A stretch of 64,000 nt of DNA from Albidovulum aestuarii (GCF_029961185.1 NZ_JASBQQ010000012.1:53287-117286); one strand, 5' to 3'. Shown: positions 1-9,560, counted from the stretch's first letter. The notes: generated by a model not told the origin, from the letters alone. A program made the numbers and translations.

Positions 1-507
1 ATCAGCGCGGCGCAGTTGGATGCGCTTGGTGGCCGCAAATTTGGTCATACCGCCGCTTTCCGCGAGAAATTGCAGCAACGTCGTGCCTGTTTCAACGTCC
101 ATACGACCGGGCGTGTTAACCTCACCGACTGCATAGACGGCAATCGTCCCGTAGGGCCGGACTTGCGATGCCGCCGCCTGGGCGGCCGCATTGTTGACGG
201 CATTCGTGACTGGGTTCAGCTGTCCAACGGTCAGAAATATCGTCGGGGGCGCGGCGAAGTTCGGTGCAAGCGCCCCTGCGATCGTGCTGCGCATGGTGTC
301 AAGGCTTCGTCCGGAGGCCTTTACGGTTCCGACCAGCGGAAGGCTAACAGTGCCATCCGGCAGGACAAGAAGGCTTCTGTTCAGACTTGGGTCTTCAAGA
401 ACTTCCATCTGAAGTACGTCGCCGGACTGAATGCGATACCCGCTTTGCGCGAACGCAGCCGGAACAACAAGAACGGCCAGGATAAAGCCGAGCAACATTC
501 TGAACAT
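1..507 (-). CDS. Wza-like polysaccharide export protein (3' end beyond window)
   Basis: Reading the minus strand from ATG at 507 gives 169 codons that run off the window edge without a stop. The product starts with a Sec signal peptide (MFRMLLGFILAVLVVPAAFA, cleaved before QSGYRIQ). The Poly_export motif RIQSGDVLQMEVLEDPSLNR follows, then VLPDGTVSLPLVGTVKASG, and near residue 130 the start of an SLBB-type domain (YAVGEVNTPGRM). Such proteins form the periplasmic or outer-membrane export channel for capsule and EPS. It is the last gene visible in a minus-strand group after the sugar transferase and the TPR lipoprotein, which suggests co-transcription. An in-frame ATG at 498 is an alternative start. 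Confidence 0.85.
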   Translation of the reverse strand, partial: MFRMLLGFILAVLVVPAAFAQSGYRIQSGDVLQMEVLEDPSLNRSLLVLPDGTVSLPLVGTVKASGRSLDTMRSTIAGALAPNFAAPPTIFLTVGQLNPVTNAVNNAAAQAAASQVRPYGTIAVYAVGEVNTPGRMDVETGTTLLQFLAESGGMTKFAATKRIQLRRAD

Positions 508-644
508 CTTGACACCCAATAATTCCCCGATTCCATTCAAGTTTACGGCTGATCGGTTATGAATCAAACTGTTAACTTGGAAATCCGGACCGGCGTCGCC
601 CATGAGCGACGCGAAGAGTGCCCGTCGGGCAACAATCCTGCCTG

Positions 645-3095
645 CTAATTCCCGACTGTCACGCCATCGGCTTCAAGTCGTTGAACCTGCTGACGGGCCT
701 TTTCGCCGACAGGGCTTTTTTGATCCGCGTCGACGAGTTCAAGCACTTTGTGAAAGCGCGCGAGTGCGTCGGGCGCGCGGCCGGTTGCGTCGTAGACCAT
801 GGCAAGATGGTACTGAACTGCCGGGTCGTCAGGCAGCGCGGCGGCGGCTTTTTCCAGATCCGCAAGCGCCGCATCGTGGTCGCCGCGCAGGAATGCAATC
901 CAACCGTAGGTATCCTGATAGGCCGGAACTGTGCTGTCGCGCAGGCGGCGGGCGATCACCTCCGCCCTCTGGATGTTGTCGGGGTCGGAATAATGGTTTG
1001 ACAGCAGGCTGGCGAGGTTATTGGCGATGATCGGATTGGCGCTGTTATCCTTGTACATTTCCTCGTAGACCGCGATGGCAGCGGGAATGTCGCCCTGCCT
1101 CTCAAGCAGGCCCGCTTTCGCCCATTTTAGGTCGCCAGATTCAGGCGAAACCTCTAGCGCCTCGGCGACAAGTTTTGAGGCCTCATTCAGGCGGTCATCA
1201 TCAGACGCGATAATCCGGATGAGCGAGATCCATGCTGGCAACAGCTGCTGGTCGGCATCGACCAGATCGCGGAGGATTGCCTCTGCACCCGCTGCATCTC
1301 CGGTCAGCGTCCTCACTGAGGCGTCGATGAAACGAAGGTTCCTGTTATCCGGCTCAGACTCCAAAAGCTTGCTGGAATAGGCTCTAGCCTTCTCGTTCTC
1401 GCCGTTGTCGAGATGGGTTCTCAGAATGGCAATGCGTGCAGGCAGGCCTCCGCTGCCGTCTTCGACCAGTTTTTCCAGATACGAGACCGCTTTGTCGGTA
1501 TCCTCCTGGCCCGTGACGACCGCTGTTTGTATGTTTTGTGCAGCCAATTTGGCTTCGCGGGATTCCAGCGACATCAGGGCATTGGCGACCGCGGTCGCAC
1601 GCGGGTAGTCCTGAACACGCAAATACACCTCACCCAGAGCCGTCAGAAGATTCATACTGCCGGGCGACAGGCGCAATGCGTCGATGAGAACACCTTCGGC
1701 TGGAAGAAGCTTGCCCTCGTTTGCCAGAAACTGAGCATAACGCAGGGATTCGTCAGGTGCCCGGTTGGCTACCTCGACCGCCCGTGAAAGGCTTTCGCGC
1801 ACCAGATCACGGTTTCCGTCGCGCTCATAGGCTTGCGCCATCAAGGTCAGGATGGCCGCGTCGCGCGGATTTTCGTCGACTGCCTTACGAAGTATTGCGA
1901 TTGCGTCCCCGACAGCATCGTCAAGGATGAGCCACCCGGCCTTGAGTTTCAGTGCTTCAACCTCGCCGGCATCGTCGGCCAGGACCTCGTCGACAAGTTT
2001 ATGTGCGCCATCCGCGTCGCCGGTGATCAGCAGCATCTTCGCCAGCCCGATCTTTGTGCGTCGGGTTTCGACGGAGGGCGATGCAGTTGTCAGAATCTCC
2101 CGCATTGCTGCGATTGCCTCGTCCCGCCGCCCGAGGTCGAAGATGAATGCAGCATGGGTCGCACGATATGCCGGTGCGGCATTGTCGCCAACGATGATCT
2201 TTTCTAGTTCCGCCACCGCAGCAGGCTGTCCGCGCTGCTCAGCAAGGAACTGAACGAGATTTAAGACACGTTCCTGATCGGGGCTGGCCGGATCGATGCG
2301 GCTGCGCAGGAATTCTTCTGCCTTGTCCAACTCCTGGCGAGAGGAAAACCAGCGGACGAGAGTCGTCGCCATTTCCGGCGCGTTCGGAAAACGTGCGACA
2401 AGGCCACGCAGCTCAGCCTCTACCCCGGCGTCGTCGCCGACCGCCGCCAGTGCCTGCAATCGCTGCGCCCTCAACGGTCGGTCATCCGGCGCGACTTCGA
2501 GGGCAAGGTCAATTTCCTCAAGTGCGTCCTGATAATCCTGTGCCCGCATCAGGTCGTCGATGACGACACGCCGCAACAGCAGGTTGTCCGGTATGGTCTT
2601 GCGCAGGTCCCGCGCTTCGGCCGCTGCCTTGATCAATACCGAGACGTTATTGTCGACGATGGCGCGTCCGTAATCCGCCGCGATCCGGATCGCCGTTAAC
2701 TCAGCGTCGCCCGGCGCCTTTTCCAGTGCCTTCGCCGAGAATCGGGCTGCAGTTTCCCAGTCATTGCCTTCGGCCGCGATCTCGGCAAGCGCTCGGGCTG
2801 TATCCATATCCTCGGGCTGCTGTTCGATGAGTCGAAGATACTGCGAAAACGCCTGACGCAGATTGCCACGGCCCCGTTCGACCTCCGCATAGGTACGGCG
2901 TGCTTCGGTGTGGTTGCCGTTCAGGTCAAAAACATTGCGAAACTCGACTAGGGCGCGGTCCACATCACCAGCCTGAAGATAGGCAAGACCCGACTGGTAG
3001 TGCTTTTCTGCGCGTTCTTCAGAAGAATCACATGCCGCCAGAACCGTGAGTCCGGCAGTCAGAGTTAGAACGGCAATTGTCTTGGAAAGACCCAT
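645..3095 (-). CDS. prsT: PEP-CTERM/EPS system TPR-repeat lipoprotein, PrsT family
   Basis: This is an 816-residue protein. The ATG at 3095 is chosen because AAGG lies 8 bases upstream; an upstream in-frame start at 3134 has no such signal. The N-terminus is a lipoprotein signal with lipobox LAAC (lipidated Cys22). The rest is tandem TPR helices such as KHYQSGLAYLQAGDVDRALV and LTALGEVYLRVQDYPRATAV. Length and layout match the large TPR lipoproteins that accompany exosortase/PEP-CTERM EPS loci. It lies 59 bases after the sugar transferase gene and upstream of the Wza-like gene. The inferred role is a periplasmic scaffold for EPS assembly or export. The exact family name is from memory. Confidence 0.8.
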   Translation of the reverse strand: MGLSKTIAVLTLTAGLTVLAACDSSEERAEKHYQSGLAYLQAGDVDRALVEFRNVFDLNGNHTEARRTYAEVERGRGNLRQAFSQYLRLIEQQPEDMDTARALAEIAAEGNDWETAARFSAKALEKAPGDAELTAIRIAADYGRAIVDNNVSVLIKAAAEARDLRKTIPDNLLLRRVVIDDLMRAQDYQDALEEIDLALEVAPDDRPLRAQRLQALAAVGDDAGVEAELRGLVARFPNAPEMATTLVRWFSSRQELDKAEEFLRSRIDPASPDQERVLNLVQFLAEQRGQPAAVAELEKIIVGDNAAPAYRATHAAFIFDLGRRDEAIAAMREILTTASPSVETRRTKIGLAKMLLITGDADGAHKLVDEVLADDAGEVEALKLKAGWLILDDAVGDAIAILRKAVDENPRDAAILTLMAQAYERDGNRDLVRESLSRAVEVANRAPDESLRYAQFLANEGKLLPAEGVLIDALRLSPGSMNLLTALGEVYLRVQDYPRATAVANALMSLESREAKLAAQNIQTAVVTGQEDTDKAVSYLEKLVEDGSGGLPARIAILRTHLDNGENEKARAYSSKLLESEPDNRNLRFIDASVRTLTGDAAGAEAILRDLVDADQQLLPAWISLIRIIASDDDRLNEASKLVAEALEVSPESGDLKWAKAGLLERQGDIPAAIAVYEEMYKDNSANPIIANNLASLLSNHYSDPDNIQRAEVIARRLRDSTVPAYQDTYGWIAFLRGDHDAALADLEKAAAALPDDPAVQYHLAMVYDATGRAPDALARFHKVLELVDADQKSPVGEKARQQVQRLEADGVTVGN

Positions 3096-3154
3096 TAGCA
3101 GACCTTGTTGGATGGTTTTACGCCATGTCGTCACAAACGTGTGAAACGGTCAAA

Positions 3155-3844
3155 TCAATACCCCGTTCCCTTGATCACCACGCGGACGGTCGCAAGAAGC
3201 AGTCTTATATCAGTCATGAAGGAAAGTTCCTGATCGTATGCCGTGTCAAATGCCACGCGCTGCGAAAACTCACTTTCGTTGCGTATGGATACCTGCCACG
3301 GACCAGTGATGCCGGGCCTGAGAGAGTAGTATGCGGTTCCGGAATAAAGTGACCGCTGACTGGGCATCATCGGGCGTGGCCCGACCAAAGACATGTCGCC
3401 GATCAGAACATTCCACAGTTGCGGCAATTCATCCATCGAGGTCTTTCGCAGCAACTTGCCGATCCGGGTGATGCGGGGGTCCGATTTGAGTTTCTGCGTG
3501 GAGTTCCATTCGAGCCGCGCTTCGGCGTTCTTCGAAAGGTATTCTTCCAGCATGCGCTCGGCATCAGGAACCATCGTACGCAGTTTCAGCATACGGAATG
3601 TCCGCCCGCCGCGTCCGACGCGTTCGTTCCAGTAGAAGGGTGACGAGCCATCCAGCGCAACGGCGATCGACAGGATGAACACCACGGGCACGACGACAAC
3701 ACCGGACAACAGTACTGCCAGGACGTCTACGGCACGCTTGAAAACATTGCGATACAGACCAGATTGCCGCCGAATATTCACAGAGCCCGCCGATGCGCCC
3801 GACATCCCGATTTCATCAGAAAGGTCATTAATCTGAAGCGTCAT
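3155..3844 (-). CDS. Initiating sugar transferase (polyprenyl-phosphate glycosyl-1-phosphate transferase)
   Basis: This 229-residue protein has one hydrophobic segment near residues 40-65 (VDVLAVLLSGVVVVPVVFIL). The bacterial sugar transferase core follows: FYWNERVGRGGRTFRMLKLR, SMDELPQLWNVLIGDMSLVG, PRPMMPSQ and LRPGITGPWQVS. The family moves a hexose-1-phosphate from a nucleotide sugar to undecaprenyl phosphate, the first membrane step of EPS repeat-unit synthesis. The short N-terminus places it with ExoY/PssA-type enzymes and not the five-helix WbaP type. ATG 3844 is preferred; a GTG at 3856 is in frame. It heads the minus-strand group with the TPR lipoprotein and export genes. Confidence 0.88.
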   Translation of the reverse strand: MTLQINDLSDEIGMSGASAGSVNIRRQSGLYRNVFKRAVDVLAVLLSGVVVVPVVFILSIAVALDGSSPFYWNERVGRGGRTFRMLKLRTMVPDAERMLEEYLSKNAEARLEWNSTQKLKSDPRITRIGKLLRKTSMDELPQLWNVLIGDMSLVGPRPMMPSQRSLYSGTAYYSLRPGITGPWQVSIRNESEFSQRVAFDTAYDQELSFMTDIRLLLATVRVVIKGTGY

Positions 3845-4305
3845 GTGTGCGATCACACCGAATAGGCACCAATGCGCGGCTACATACAGCCGCCCGAACG
3901 TTCACTACCACGATTCCCGCCCACCTAGGTCAGGGCGCACAAGTCTTAGCATCTTTGGACCGGGCGCGGAATCAACAATTGGGAAACCAAGGCAGATTCG
4001 TTGCTCAAGACCTCTAGACAAGGGTTTCGGTCGTGGAGCGACGATCGTGGCTGGCCGAACCGTTTCCGGGACGTTTACAGTGGTCGTCCGTGTCGTGATT
4101 GTGCGCCGCCATGGCAGGCTGGAAGCAGATGTGCGAGACTTCGAATCGAACTGCGTATACTGGGAAAGTCGGAACTGAATGAGGCAGCGCCATTAAGTCG
4201 CCGAACTTGTATGATCCATCCGTCATGGTTTACCCGTTGGCGGTGGCTATCATAGCTGGATCAGGCGGGATACGTGCACACTGTATTGAGTGAGATGGAT
4301 TTCGG
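3845..4305. other. Divergent intergenic region between the two EPS operons
   Basis: This is 461 bases between the minus-strand sugar transferase start and the plus-strand ATPase start, so it must hold promoters in both directions. Short open frames occur on both strands, but none encodes a recognisable protein or has a convincing ribosome binding site. No promoter or operator could be assigned with confidence. Confidence 0.6.
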
Positions 4306-5190
4306 ATGAACAAGGTCGTGGAGACCGATACGAACGACAGTGTTGGCTTTTACATGGAATTCTATGGGTTCCGCGAACGCCCGTTCACGCTCGTTCCGGA
4401 TCCTGACTTCCTGTTCTGGTCGGCCCAGCACCGGCGTGCTTACTCGGTCCTGGAATTCGGGATCCTGAGCCGTGCGCCGATTACGCTTGTTACCGGCGGG
4501 GTCGGTTGCGGAAAAACCACGCTGTTGCGTGAGTTGCTGCGTCAGTTTGGATCGAGGGTGACGGTCGGTCTCATCTCGAATGCGCAAGGCGGCCGGGGAG
4601 AGTTGATTCAATGGGTGCTTAACTCGCTCGACATTCCGTTCAACGCTGACGCGGGCTATGTTCCGCTTTTCCAGAAGCTTCAGGACTATCTGATCGAGGA
4701 ATATGCCTCTGGTCGGCGTGTGGTTCTGATCTTTGACGAGGCCCAGAACCTGTCGGCGGAAAGCCTTGAAGAATTGCGGATGCTGACCAATATCAATTCG
4801 GGCAAGGATGAAGTGATCCAGCTTGTTCTGGTCGGTCAACCCGAGTTGCGGGACATGGTGCTTCACCCGTCGCTGCGGCAACTCGCGCAGCGCATCGCGG
4901 CAAGCTTTCATCTGCTGCCGCTCGACGAACCGTCGGTGATGGAGCTTATTTCGCACCGGCTGAAGGCGGCAGGTGGCAGCGGCGAGGAGATAACGCCCCA
5001 GGCTGCGCGGGTGATATACAAGGTAACCCATGGTGTTCCGCGCTTGGTCAACCAGCTTTGTGACATGGCGTTGCTCTATGGCTGGAGCATGGATAACCCC
5101 CGTGTCGACGAGGGCGTGGTTCAATCGGTGATCGACGACGGTGTGTTCTTTGCGGCGCAGATCGCGGCGGAGGAAGAGAAGCATAAATGA
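4306..5190 (+). CDS. ExeA-like AAA ATPase of PEP-CTERM/EPS loci
   Basis: This 294-residue cytoplasmic ATPase begins with the ExeA/GspA signature (YGFRERPFTLVPDPDFLFW, residues about 20-38). Walker A is GGVGCGKTT near residues 64-72 and Walker B is VVLIFDEAQNL near 139-149. Sensor-like residues occur in LVLVGQPELRDML-type sequence. Length and motifs fit the ATPase family found beside chain-length and tyrosine-kinase genes in exosortase-associated EPS loci. Its last four bases overlap the start of the chain-length gene (ATGA), indicating translational coupling. Its role in EPS export or length control is inferred from the neighbourhood. Confidence 0.85.
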   Translation: MNKVVETDTNDSVGFYMEFYGFRERPFTLVPDPDFLFWSAQHRRAYSVLEFGILSRAPITLVTGGVGCGKTTLLRELLRQFGSRVTVGLISNAQGGRGELIQWVLNSLDIPFNADAGYVPLFQKLQDYLIEEYASGRRVVLIFDEAQNLSAESLEELRMLTNINSGKDEVIQLVLVGQPELRDMVLHPSLRQLAQRIAASFHLLPLDEPSVMELISHRLKAAGGSGEEITPQAARVIYKVTHGVPRLVNQLCDMALLYGWSMDNPRVDEGVVQSVIDDGVFFAAQIAAEEEKHK

Positions 5191-6719
5191 ATCTGGACCT
5201 GTCATTCTATTTCGCGGTCTTCCTGAGACGGCTGCACTACTTCATCATCATATTTGCACTCGTTTCGACGGCGGCGATCGCCGCTGCGTTCCTGCTGCCC
5301 GCAGTCTATTCCGCGAACTCCATCCTCTTGGTCGAGGCGTCTTCGATCCCGGGCGCTCTCTCTGCGCCAACGGTGCAGGCGCAGGCATTGGAGAAGCTTC
5401 AGACAATCGAAAAATACCTCATGACCCGGACCAATCTTCTGAGGATTGCTCAGGACCTTAAAGTATTTCGGGATATGGATAAAATGTCTCCCGACGACAT
5501 CGTTCAGGCGATGCGCGGCGCGACCCAGATCAACAAGAATGCGGGCCGTGGTCAGGCAACGATCATGGGTATTTCCTTTGAGGCCGAAACCGCAGAAGCG
5601 GCTGCGGGGGTTGTCAATGAATATGTCACTCTCATACTTCAAGCCGATCTTGAGGTGCGCACGGGCAAGGCCGAGGACACCGTAGAATTCTTCCGTCAAG
5701 AAGTGGCGCGACTGTCCGGAGAACTCGACATCCAGAGTGCCAAGATCCTCGATTTTCAGAACAAGAATTCGGATGCATTGCCCAATACGCTCAACTACAG
5801 GCTTAATCAGCAGCAGATCCTGCAGACGCGTCTTGCTAATGCCGAACGCAATATTGCTTCGTTGAAAGATCAAAAGGCCCGGATGATCGCGATCTTTGAA
5901 TCGACCGGTCAGATCAGCGGGGCGACAGCAAACCAGACACCTGAGCAGCGGCAACTCGATCAGCTCCGGACCCAGCTGAACGGGATGTTGGCGGTGTTCA
6001 CCGAAACCAATCCGAAAGTCGTACTGATCAAGCAGCAAATTGCTCAGCTTGAGGAAATCGTGAAATCGCAACTTCCCTCTGATCCTACGGGCAACCCCGC
6101 GGCAACGCTTCTGGATGTACAGCTTGCCGATTTGGATACGCAGATCGACATTCTGGAGGAAGAGCGGATCAAGTTGATCGATGAGCTTGAGGCCCTCAAG
6201 ACATCAATTGACCGGACGCCCGCCAACCAGATTGCCTTGGACGCGTTGCAGCGCGATTACAGCAACATTCAGCAGCAATATAACTCGGCCGTCGGCAAGC
6301 TGGCGGCAGCATCCGCAGGCGAACAGATCGAGGTCAGATCAAAAGGTGAGCGCATTTCGGTCGTCGAGCCGGCGACGATTCCAGGTAAGCCTTCTCGTCC
6401 CAATCGCGTCATGATCGCGGGCGGTGGCATCGTAGCGGGCGCATTCCTGGGCGCAGCTTTGATTGTTCTGATTGAGGTTCTGAACCGCGCAGTCAGAAGA
6501 CCGACGGATCTGGTTCGGACGTTTGGCATCATGCCGATCGCAACGATTCCATATATGCGGACTCCGAGCGAAACGATGATGCGCCGCACTGCATTCGTGA
6601 CAATTCTTCTGGTGGCAATTCTTGGAATTCCGGCCATGGTCTACGCGGTGCACGTTTATTACGCACCGCTCGATATCATTGTCGGAAAAATTGTCTCCAA
6701 GTTCGGCATTCGGTTGTGA
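5187..6719 (+). CDS. Wzz-like EPS chain-length determinant protein
   Basis: This 510-residue inner-membrane protein has the polysaccharide co-polymerase layout. The first transmembrane segment lies near residues 17-38 (YFIIIFALVSTAAIAAAFLL), followed by a Wzz-type strand (AVYSANSILLVEAS). A long coiled-coil periplasmic region covers about residues 150-390 (for example GELDIQSAKILDFQNKNSDA). A proline-rich motif (PATIPGKPSRPNRV) precedes a second membrane segment, and a third hydrophobic stretch lies at 465-485. It lacks the C-terminal kinase, which is encoded by the next gene. It sets EPS chain length together with that kinase. The start overlaps the upstream ATPase stop by 4 bases. Confidence 0.9.
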   Translation: MNLDLSFYFAVFLRRLHYFIIIFALVSTAAIAAAFLLPAVYSANSILLVEASSIPGALSAPTVQAQALEKLQTIEKYLMTRTNLLRIAQDLKVFRDMDKMSPDDIVQAMRGATQINKNAGRGQATIMGISFEAETAEAAAGVVNEYVTLILQADLEVRTGKAEDTVEFFRQEVARLSGELDIQSAKILDFQNKNSDALPNTLNYRLNQQQILQTRLANAERNIASLKDQKARMIAIFESTGQISGATANQTPEQRQLDQLRTQLNGMLAVFTETNPKVVLIKQQIAQLEEIVKSQLPSDPTGNPAATLLDVQLADLDTQIDILEEERIKLIDELEALKTSIDRTPANQIALDALQRDYSNIQQQYNSAVGKLAAASAGEQIEVRSKGERISVVEPATIPGKPSRPNRVMIAGGGIVAGAFLGAALIVLIEVLNRAVRRPTDLVRTFGIMPIATIPYMRTPSETMMRRTAFVTILLVAILGIPAMVYAVHVYYAPLDIIVGKIVSKFGIRL

Positions 6720-6749
6720 ACGGTCGGAAGGGCAAAGGTAAAGCGAAGT

Positions 6750-7571
6750 ATGGAAAAACTCGAAGCAGCATTGGCCAAAGCCCGCGAGATGCGCAAGAGC
6801 ACGGGTGGAACGCTGCAGAGCCAGCACGCCCCGGTTACTCCTAAGGCCATTCCGGTCGGCGACTGGTCCAGTCTGCCGGAAGTCAAGTTGACGCCGGCGC
6901 GGATGCAACGCAACAGGATCACTGCAGTCCTGGGTGGCAAGAACGCGACGCCGTATGACATGCTTCGCTCGAGAACAATCCGCCTTATGCGAGAGAAGGA
7001 CTGGAACCGACTTGCGGTGACATCGCCTGGGGCGGCTTGCGGGAAGACGACTGTCTCATTCAATCTTGCGCTCAGTCTGTCGCGACAGAAAGATCTTCGC
7101 GTTATGCTGTTTGACCTCGATCTGCGGCGACCGGCACTCCACAGAGTATCCGGGCTGGTGCCGCCTCATTCGTTTCACGAGGTCCTTGATGGTCGGGTTT
7201 CATTCGAAGAACAGGCGGTTCGCATAGGCGAGAATCTCATTCTGGCGATGAACGCAACCGCATGCCGAAATCCGGCCGAGTTGTTGCAGGCGAGCCGGAC
7301 AGGCGAGATCCTTGATGAAATTGAACGCACCTGGCATCCGGATGTAATGTTGTTCGACATGTCTCCTATGCTCGCAAGTGACGACAATGTCGGGTTCCTT
7401 GGGAATGTGGATTGTGCGTTGCTGATCGCGGCGGCCGAGCGGACTACGCTTCCAAACATTGATATCTGCGAGAAAGAGCTTGCGCAGTTGACGAATGTTC
7501 TGGGCATTGTTCTCAACAAATGCCGGTATGCCGACAAGTTGGTCGGATACAGCTACGATTCATACTCATAA
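6750..7571 (+). CDS. CpsD/CapB-like tyrosine-protein kinase of the EPS locus
   Basis: This 273-residue cytoplasmic P-loop protein has Walker A (SPGAACGKTT, about 92-101), Walker A' (VMLFDLDLRRPAL, about 118-130) and Walker B (VMLFDMSPML). The tail contains three closely spaced tyrosines (GYSYDSYS), like the autophosphorylated cluster of bacterial tyrosine kinases. It follows the chain-length gene by 30 bases, and the two would work as a Wzz-kinase pair controlling polymer length. It resembles the PEP-CTERM-associated tyrosine kinase family more than full-length Wzc. A strong hairpin terminator follows the stop. Confidence 0.87.
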   Translation: MEKLEAALAKAREMRKSTGGTLQSQHAPVTPKAIPVGDWSSLPEVKLTPARMQRNRITAVLGGKNATPYDMLRSRTIRLMREKDWNRLAVTSPGAACGKTTVSFNLALSLSRQKDLRVMLFDLDLRRPALHRVSGLVPPHSFHEVLDGRVSFEEQAVRIGENLILAMNATACRNPAELLQASRTGEILDEIERTWHPDVMLFDMSPMLASDDNVGFLGNVDCALLIAAAERTTLPNIDICEKELAQLTNVLGIVLNKCRYADKLVGYSYDSYS

Positions 7572-7597
7572 ACACGTTCACAGCAGGTCAAAACTAA

Positions 7598-7622
7598 AAA
7601 GGCCGGGCAGTGCCCGGCCTTT
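7598..7622. terminator. Bidirectional intrinsic terminator
   Basis: A 12-base perfect inverted repeat (aaaggccgggca / tgcccggccttt) has A-rich sequence on the left and T-rich on the right, so it can act on both strands. It sits between the convergent kinase gene (plus, ends 7571) and the VPLPA-CTERM gene (minus, ends 7643). Confidence 0.85.
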
Positions 7623-7642
7623 CGGATACTGTAGATGCCTTC

Positions 7643-8302
7643 TTAAGCTGCCTTGCGCCGACGACGTACAGCAGCCAGCCCGCCAAGGCCGCCCAGAAGC
7701 AGGAGGCCAGCGGCAGGAAGCGGCACCGGTGCCACGAAACCGATACCCGCCAACGCACCGTCGGCGAAACCGAGGTTGTCGTTGCTGCTGAGAACGGTGA
7801 AGAAAATTTCGGTTACAGCGATCGCAGCGAAGGACGCGCCGACGAAGCCAGCAGCACCAGAGCCGGCAATATCATTCGCATAGAGCGAAATGATGGGATA
7901 GCCGCCATTGATCGATGCTACACCGATTTCCTGAGAGGAGCCGTCCGAAGCTTGGAACAAGTCCAGGAAATAGATCGCATTCACCATCACAGGCGCGCTG
8001 AAAGTTACGCGGATCCATTCGAACTCATTCGAATTCACCGTCGTAATCTCATCATCATGCATGCCAACGCCGTAGCCGTCAGTTTGGAATGACAGCCCAC
8101 TACCTGACGGGGCAGAATTCCCATCGAACGCCTGAGTGTTGTTCAAATAGCCGCTCGCGTCCATGGTCCAGCTGACCGAACCGTTCAGGATCGTACCGGA
8201 CGTGCCGGTCCCGGCATTCGTAAAGTCAATAACATTCGCATCTGCCGCAGAGGCGCCTACCATGAGAGCCAAGCCTGCAAGAGCGCTAGTGCACCAGTTC
8301 AT
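7643..8302 (-). CDS. VPLPA-CTERM sorting-domain protein
   Basis: This is a 219-residue secreted protein. ATG 8302 is preceded by GGAAGGAAA at good spacing. The N-terminal signal peptide is MNWCTSALAGLALMVGASAA. The mature region is small, Gly/Ser/Asn-rich and beta-like (VIDFTNAGTGTSGTILNGSV) with no enzyme motif seen. The C-terminus is a textbook sorting signal: VPLPAAG, a short hydrophobic helix (LLLLGGLGGLAAV), then RRRRK. In Rhodobacterales this VPLPA variant is recognised by a dedicated exosortase that cleaves and anchors or releases the protein. It sits beside the EPS co-polymerase genes, so it is probably a matrix or surface protein of the same system. Confidence 0.88.
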   Translation of the reverse strand: MNWCTSALAGLALMVGASAADANVIDFTNAGTGTSGTILNGSVSWTMDASGYLNNTQAFDGNSAPSGSGLSFQTDGYGVGMHDDEITTVNSNEFEWIRVTFSAPVMVNAIYFLDLFQASDGSSQEIGVASINGGYPIISLYANDIAGSGAAGFVGASFAAIAVTEIFFTVLSSNDNLGFADGALAGIGFVAPVPLPAAGLLLLGGLGGLAAVRRRRKAA

Positions 8303-8689
8303 GCTCAATTTCCTTCCACCCCTGTGACGCAGAACTGCGGCACGTGATTTCCCACACCCTTGATACCACATTTGACGCTGCTTGTAACATCAAAAAGCCA
8401 CAATTGATTTACTTTCCCGGCAACCGCCGCGCAGCTCAACCTATGGAAGAGTATCTTTGCAATCCAGAAACTTAATGCCAGAAAGATGCTTATTGTTTCC
8501 GTATTGAGAGCTAATGGTCTGGAGGATCGGGAAACAGTTTCGAAGGCAAAGCAGATACCGTTTCCAGGCCGCCAACTCTGCGATGACTGCTGATGTACGA
8601 GCGTGCCCCTGCCGGATGGCGCGGACAGCCTAACACTGGACAAATCCGACGCTCTGGGCGAATCGTGACGTACTTGAACTTGAAAGGTC
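8303..8689. other. Divergent intergenic region
   Basis: These 387 bases separate the start of the minus-strand VPLPA-CTERM gene from the plus-strand GT2 gene. It must contain promoters for both. No convincing small gene, operator or repeat was recognised. Confidence 0.55.
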
Positions 8690-9559
8690 ATGAACCTGAA
8701 TATTGCGGTCATAATCCCACACTTCAATGACACGGCACGTCTCAGACGGTGTTTGGGAGCACTTGTTCAGAACGATCTTTCTGACATTGATATTCTGGTC
8801 GTCGATAACGGATCGACCGAGTCGCTCGATCCGGTCAAAGACGAGTTCCCAACAGTTCGCTTCGTATCCGAGCCCCGGAAGGGCGCCGCGTCGGCCCGCA
8901 ATCGCGGTGTCAACGAAACCAAAGCCGATATCCTTGCATTTCTTGACGCCGATTGCATACCCGCACCGGGTTGGCTGGCTGCGGTCAAAGCAACTTCTGG
9001 CAGGTCCGACATAATTGGTGGCGCGATAGATGTATTCGACGAAACGCCTCCGCCTCGAACCGGTGCGCAGGCTTTCGAAACAGTGTTTGCGTTCAACTAT
9101 CGTTACTATATTGAAAAAAAAAGATTTTCTGTGACGGCCAATCTTGTTGCTGAGCGTCGTGTCTTTGAGGCAGTCGGTCCATTTATCGACGGTGTGTCGG
9201 AAGACGAGGAATGGTGTTGGCGTGCGGGACAAAGAGGATTTCGGATCATTGTGGATGAAGACATGCGTGTCTTGCATCCGACGCGCTCAGACTGGAATGC
9301 GCTAAAGCGCAAGTGGCATCGCCTGACCCGCGAGATGTTCGAGTTGCACCGCGCAAGGAAGGGACCAAGCGCCCGCTTCACATGGGCGCTTCGGGCGTTA
9401 GCCATGCCCGCTAGCGCGGTTGTCCACCTGCCTCGACTATTTCTCAGCCCAAAACTTGCAACTGCCGGAGACAGGTTCCGCGGTGGAGCTACCCTCATAC
9501 GACTGCGCCTGTTGCGCGCGGTTTGGATGCTGCGGCAGGCATGCGGGCTTGCGATCTGA
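8690..9559 (+). CDS. GT2 family glycosyltransferase
   Basis: This 289-residue protein has a GT-A fold start (NIAVIIPHFNDTARLRRCL), the nucleotide-binding strand ILVVDNGST (about residues 35-43) and the metal-binding DxD motif as DAD (86-88, in ILAFLDADCIPAPGW). A catalytic-region acidic motif (SEDEEWCWRAGQRGF) lies near residues 168-182. An AAAGGTC ribosome binding site precedes ATG 8690. The C-terminus is basic and moderately hydrophobic, suggesting membrane association. The substrate cannot be told. Its position suggests that it adds a sugar to the EPS repeat unit. Confidence 0.87.
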   Translation: MNLNIAVIIPHFNDTARLRRCLGALVQNDLSDIDILVVDNGSTESLDPVKDEFPTVRFVSEPRKGAASARNRGVNETKADILAFLDADCIPAPGWLAAVKATSGRSDIIGGAIDVFDETPPPRTGAQAFETVFAFNYRYYIEKKRFSVTANLVAERRVFEAVGPFIDGVSEDEEWCWRAGQRGFRIIVDEDMRVLHPTRSDWNALKRKWHRLTREMFELHRARKGPSARFTWALRALAMPASAVVHLPRLFLSPKLATAGDRFRGGATLIRLRLLRAVWMLRQACGLAI

Positions 9560-9560
9560 C

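Noticed and set aside
3843..4178. 111-codon plus-strand frame in the divergent EPS intergenic region
   Set aside because: There is no ribosome binding site, no domain, and shadow-like composition. The region is better explained as promoter DNA.
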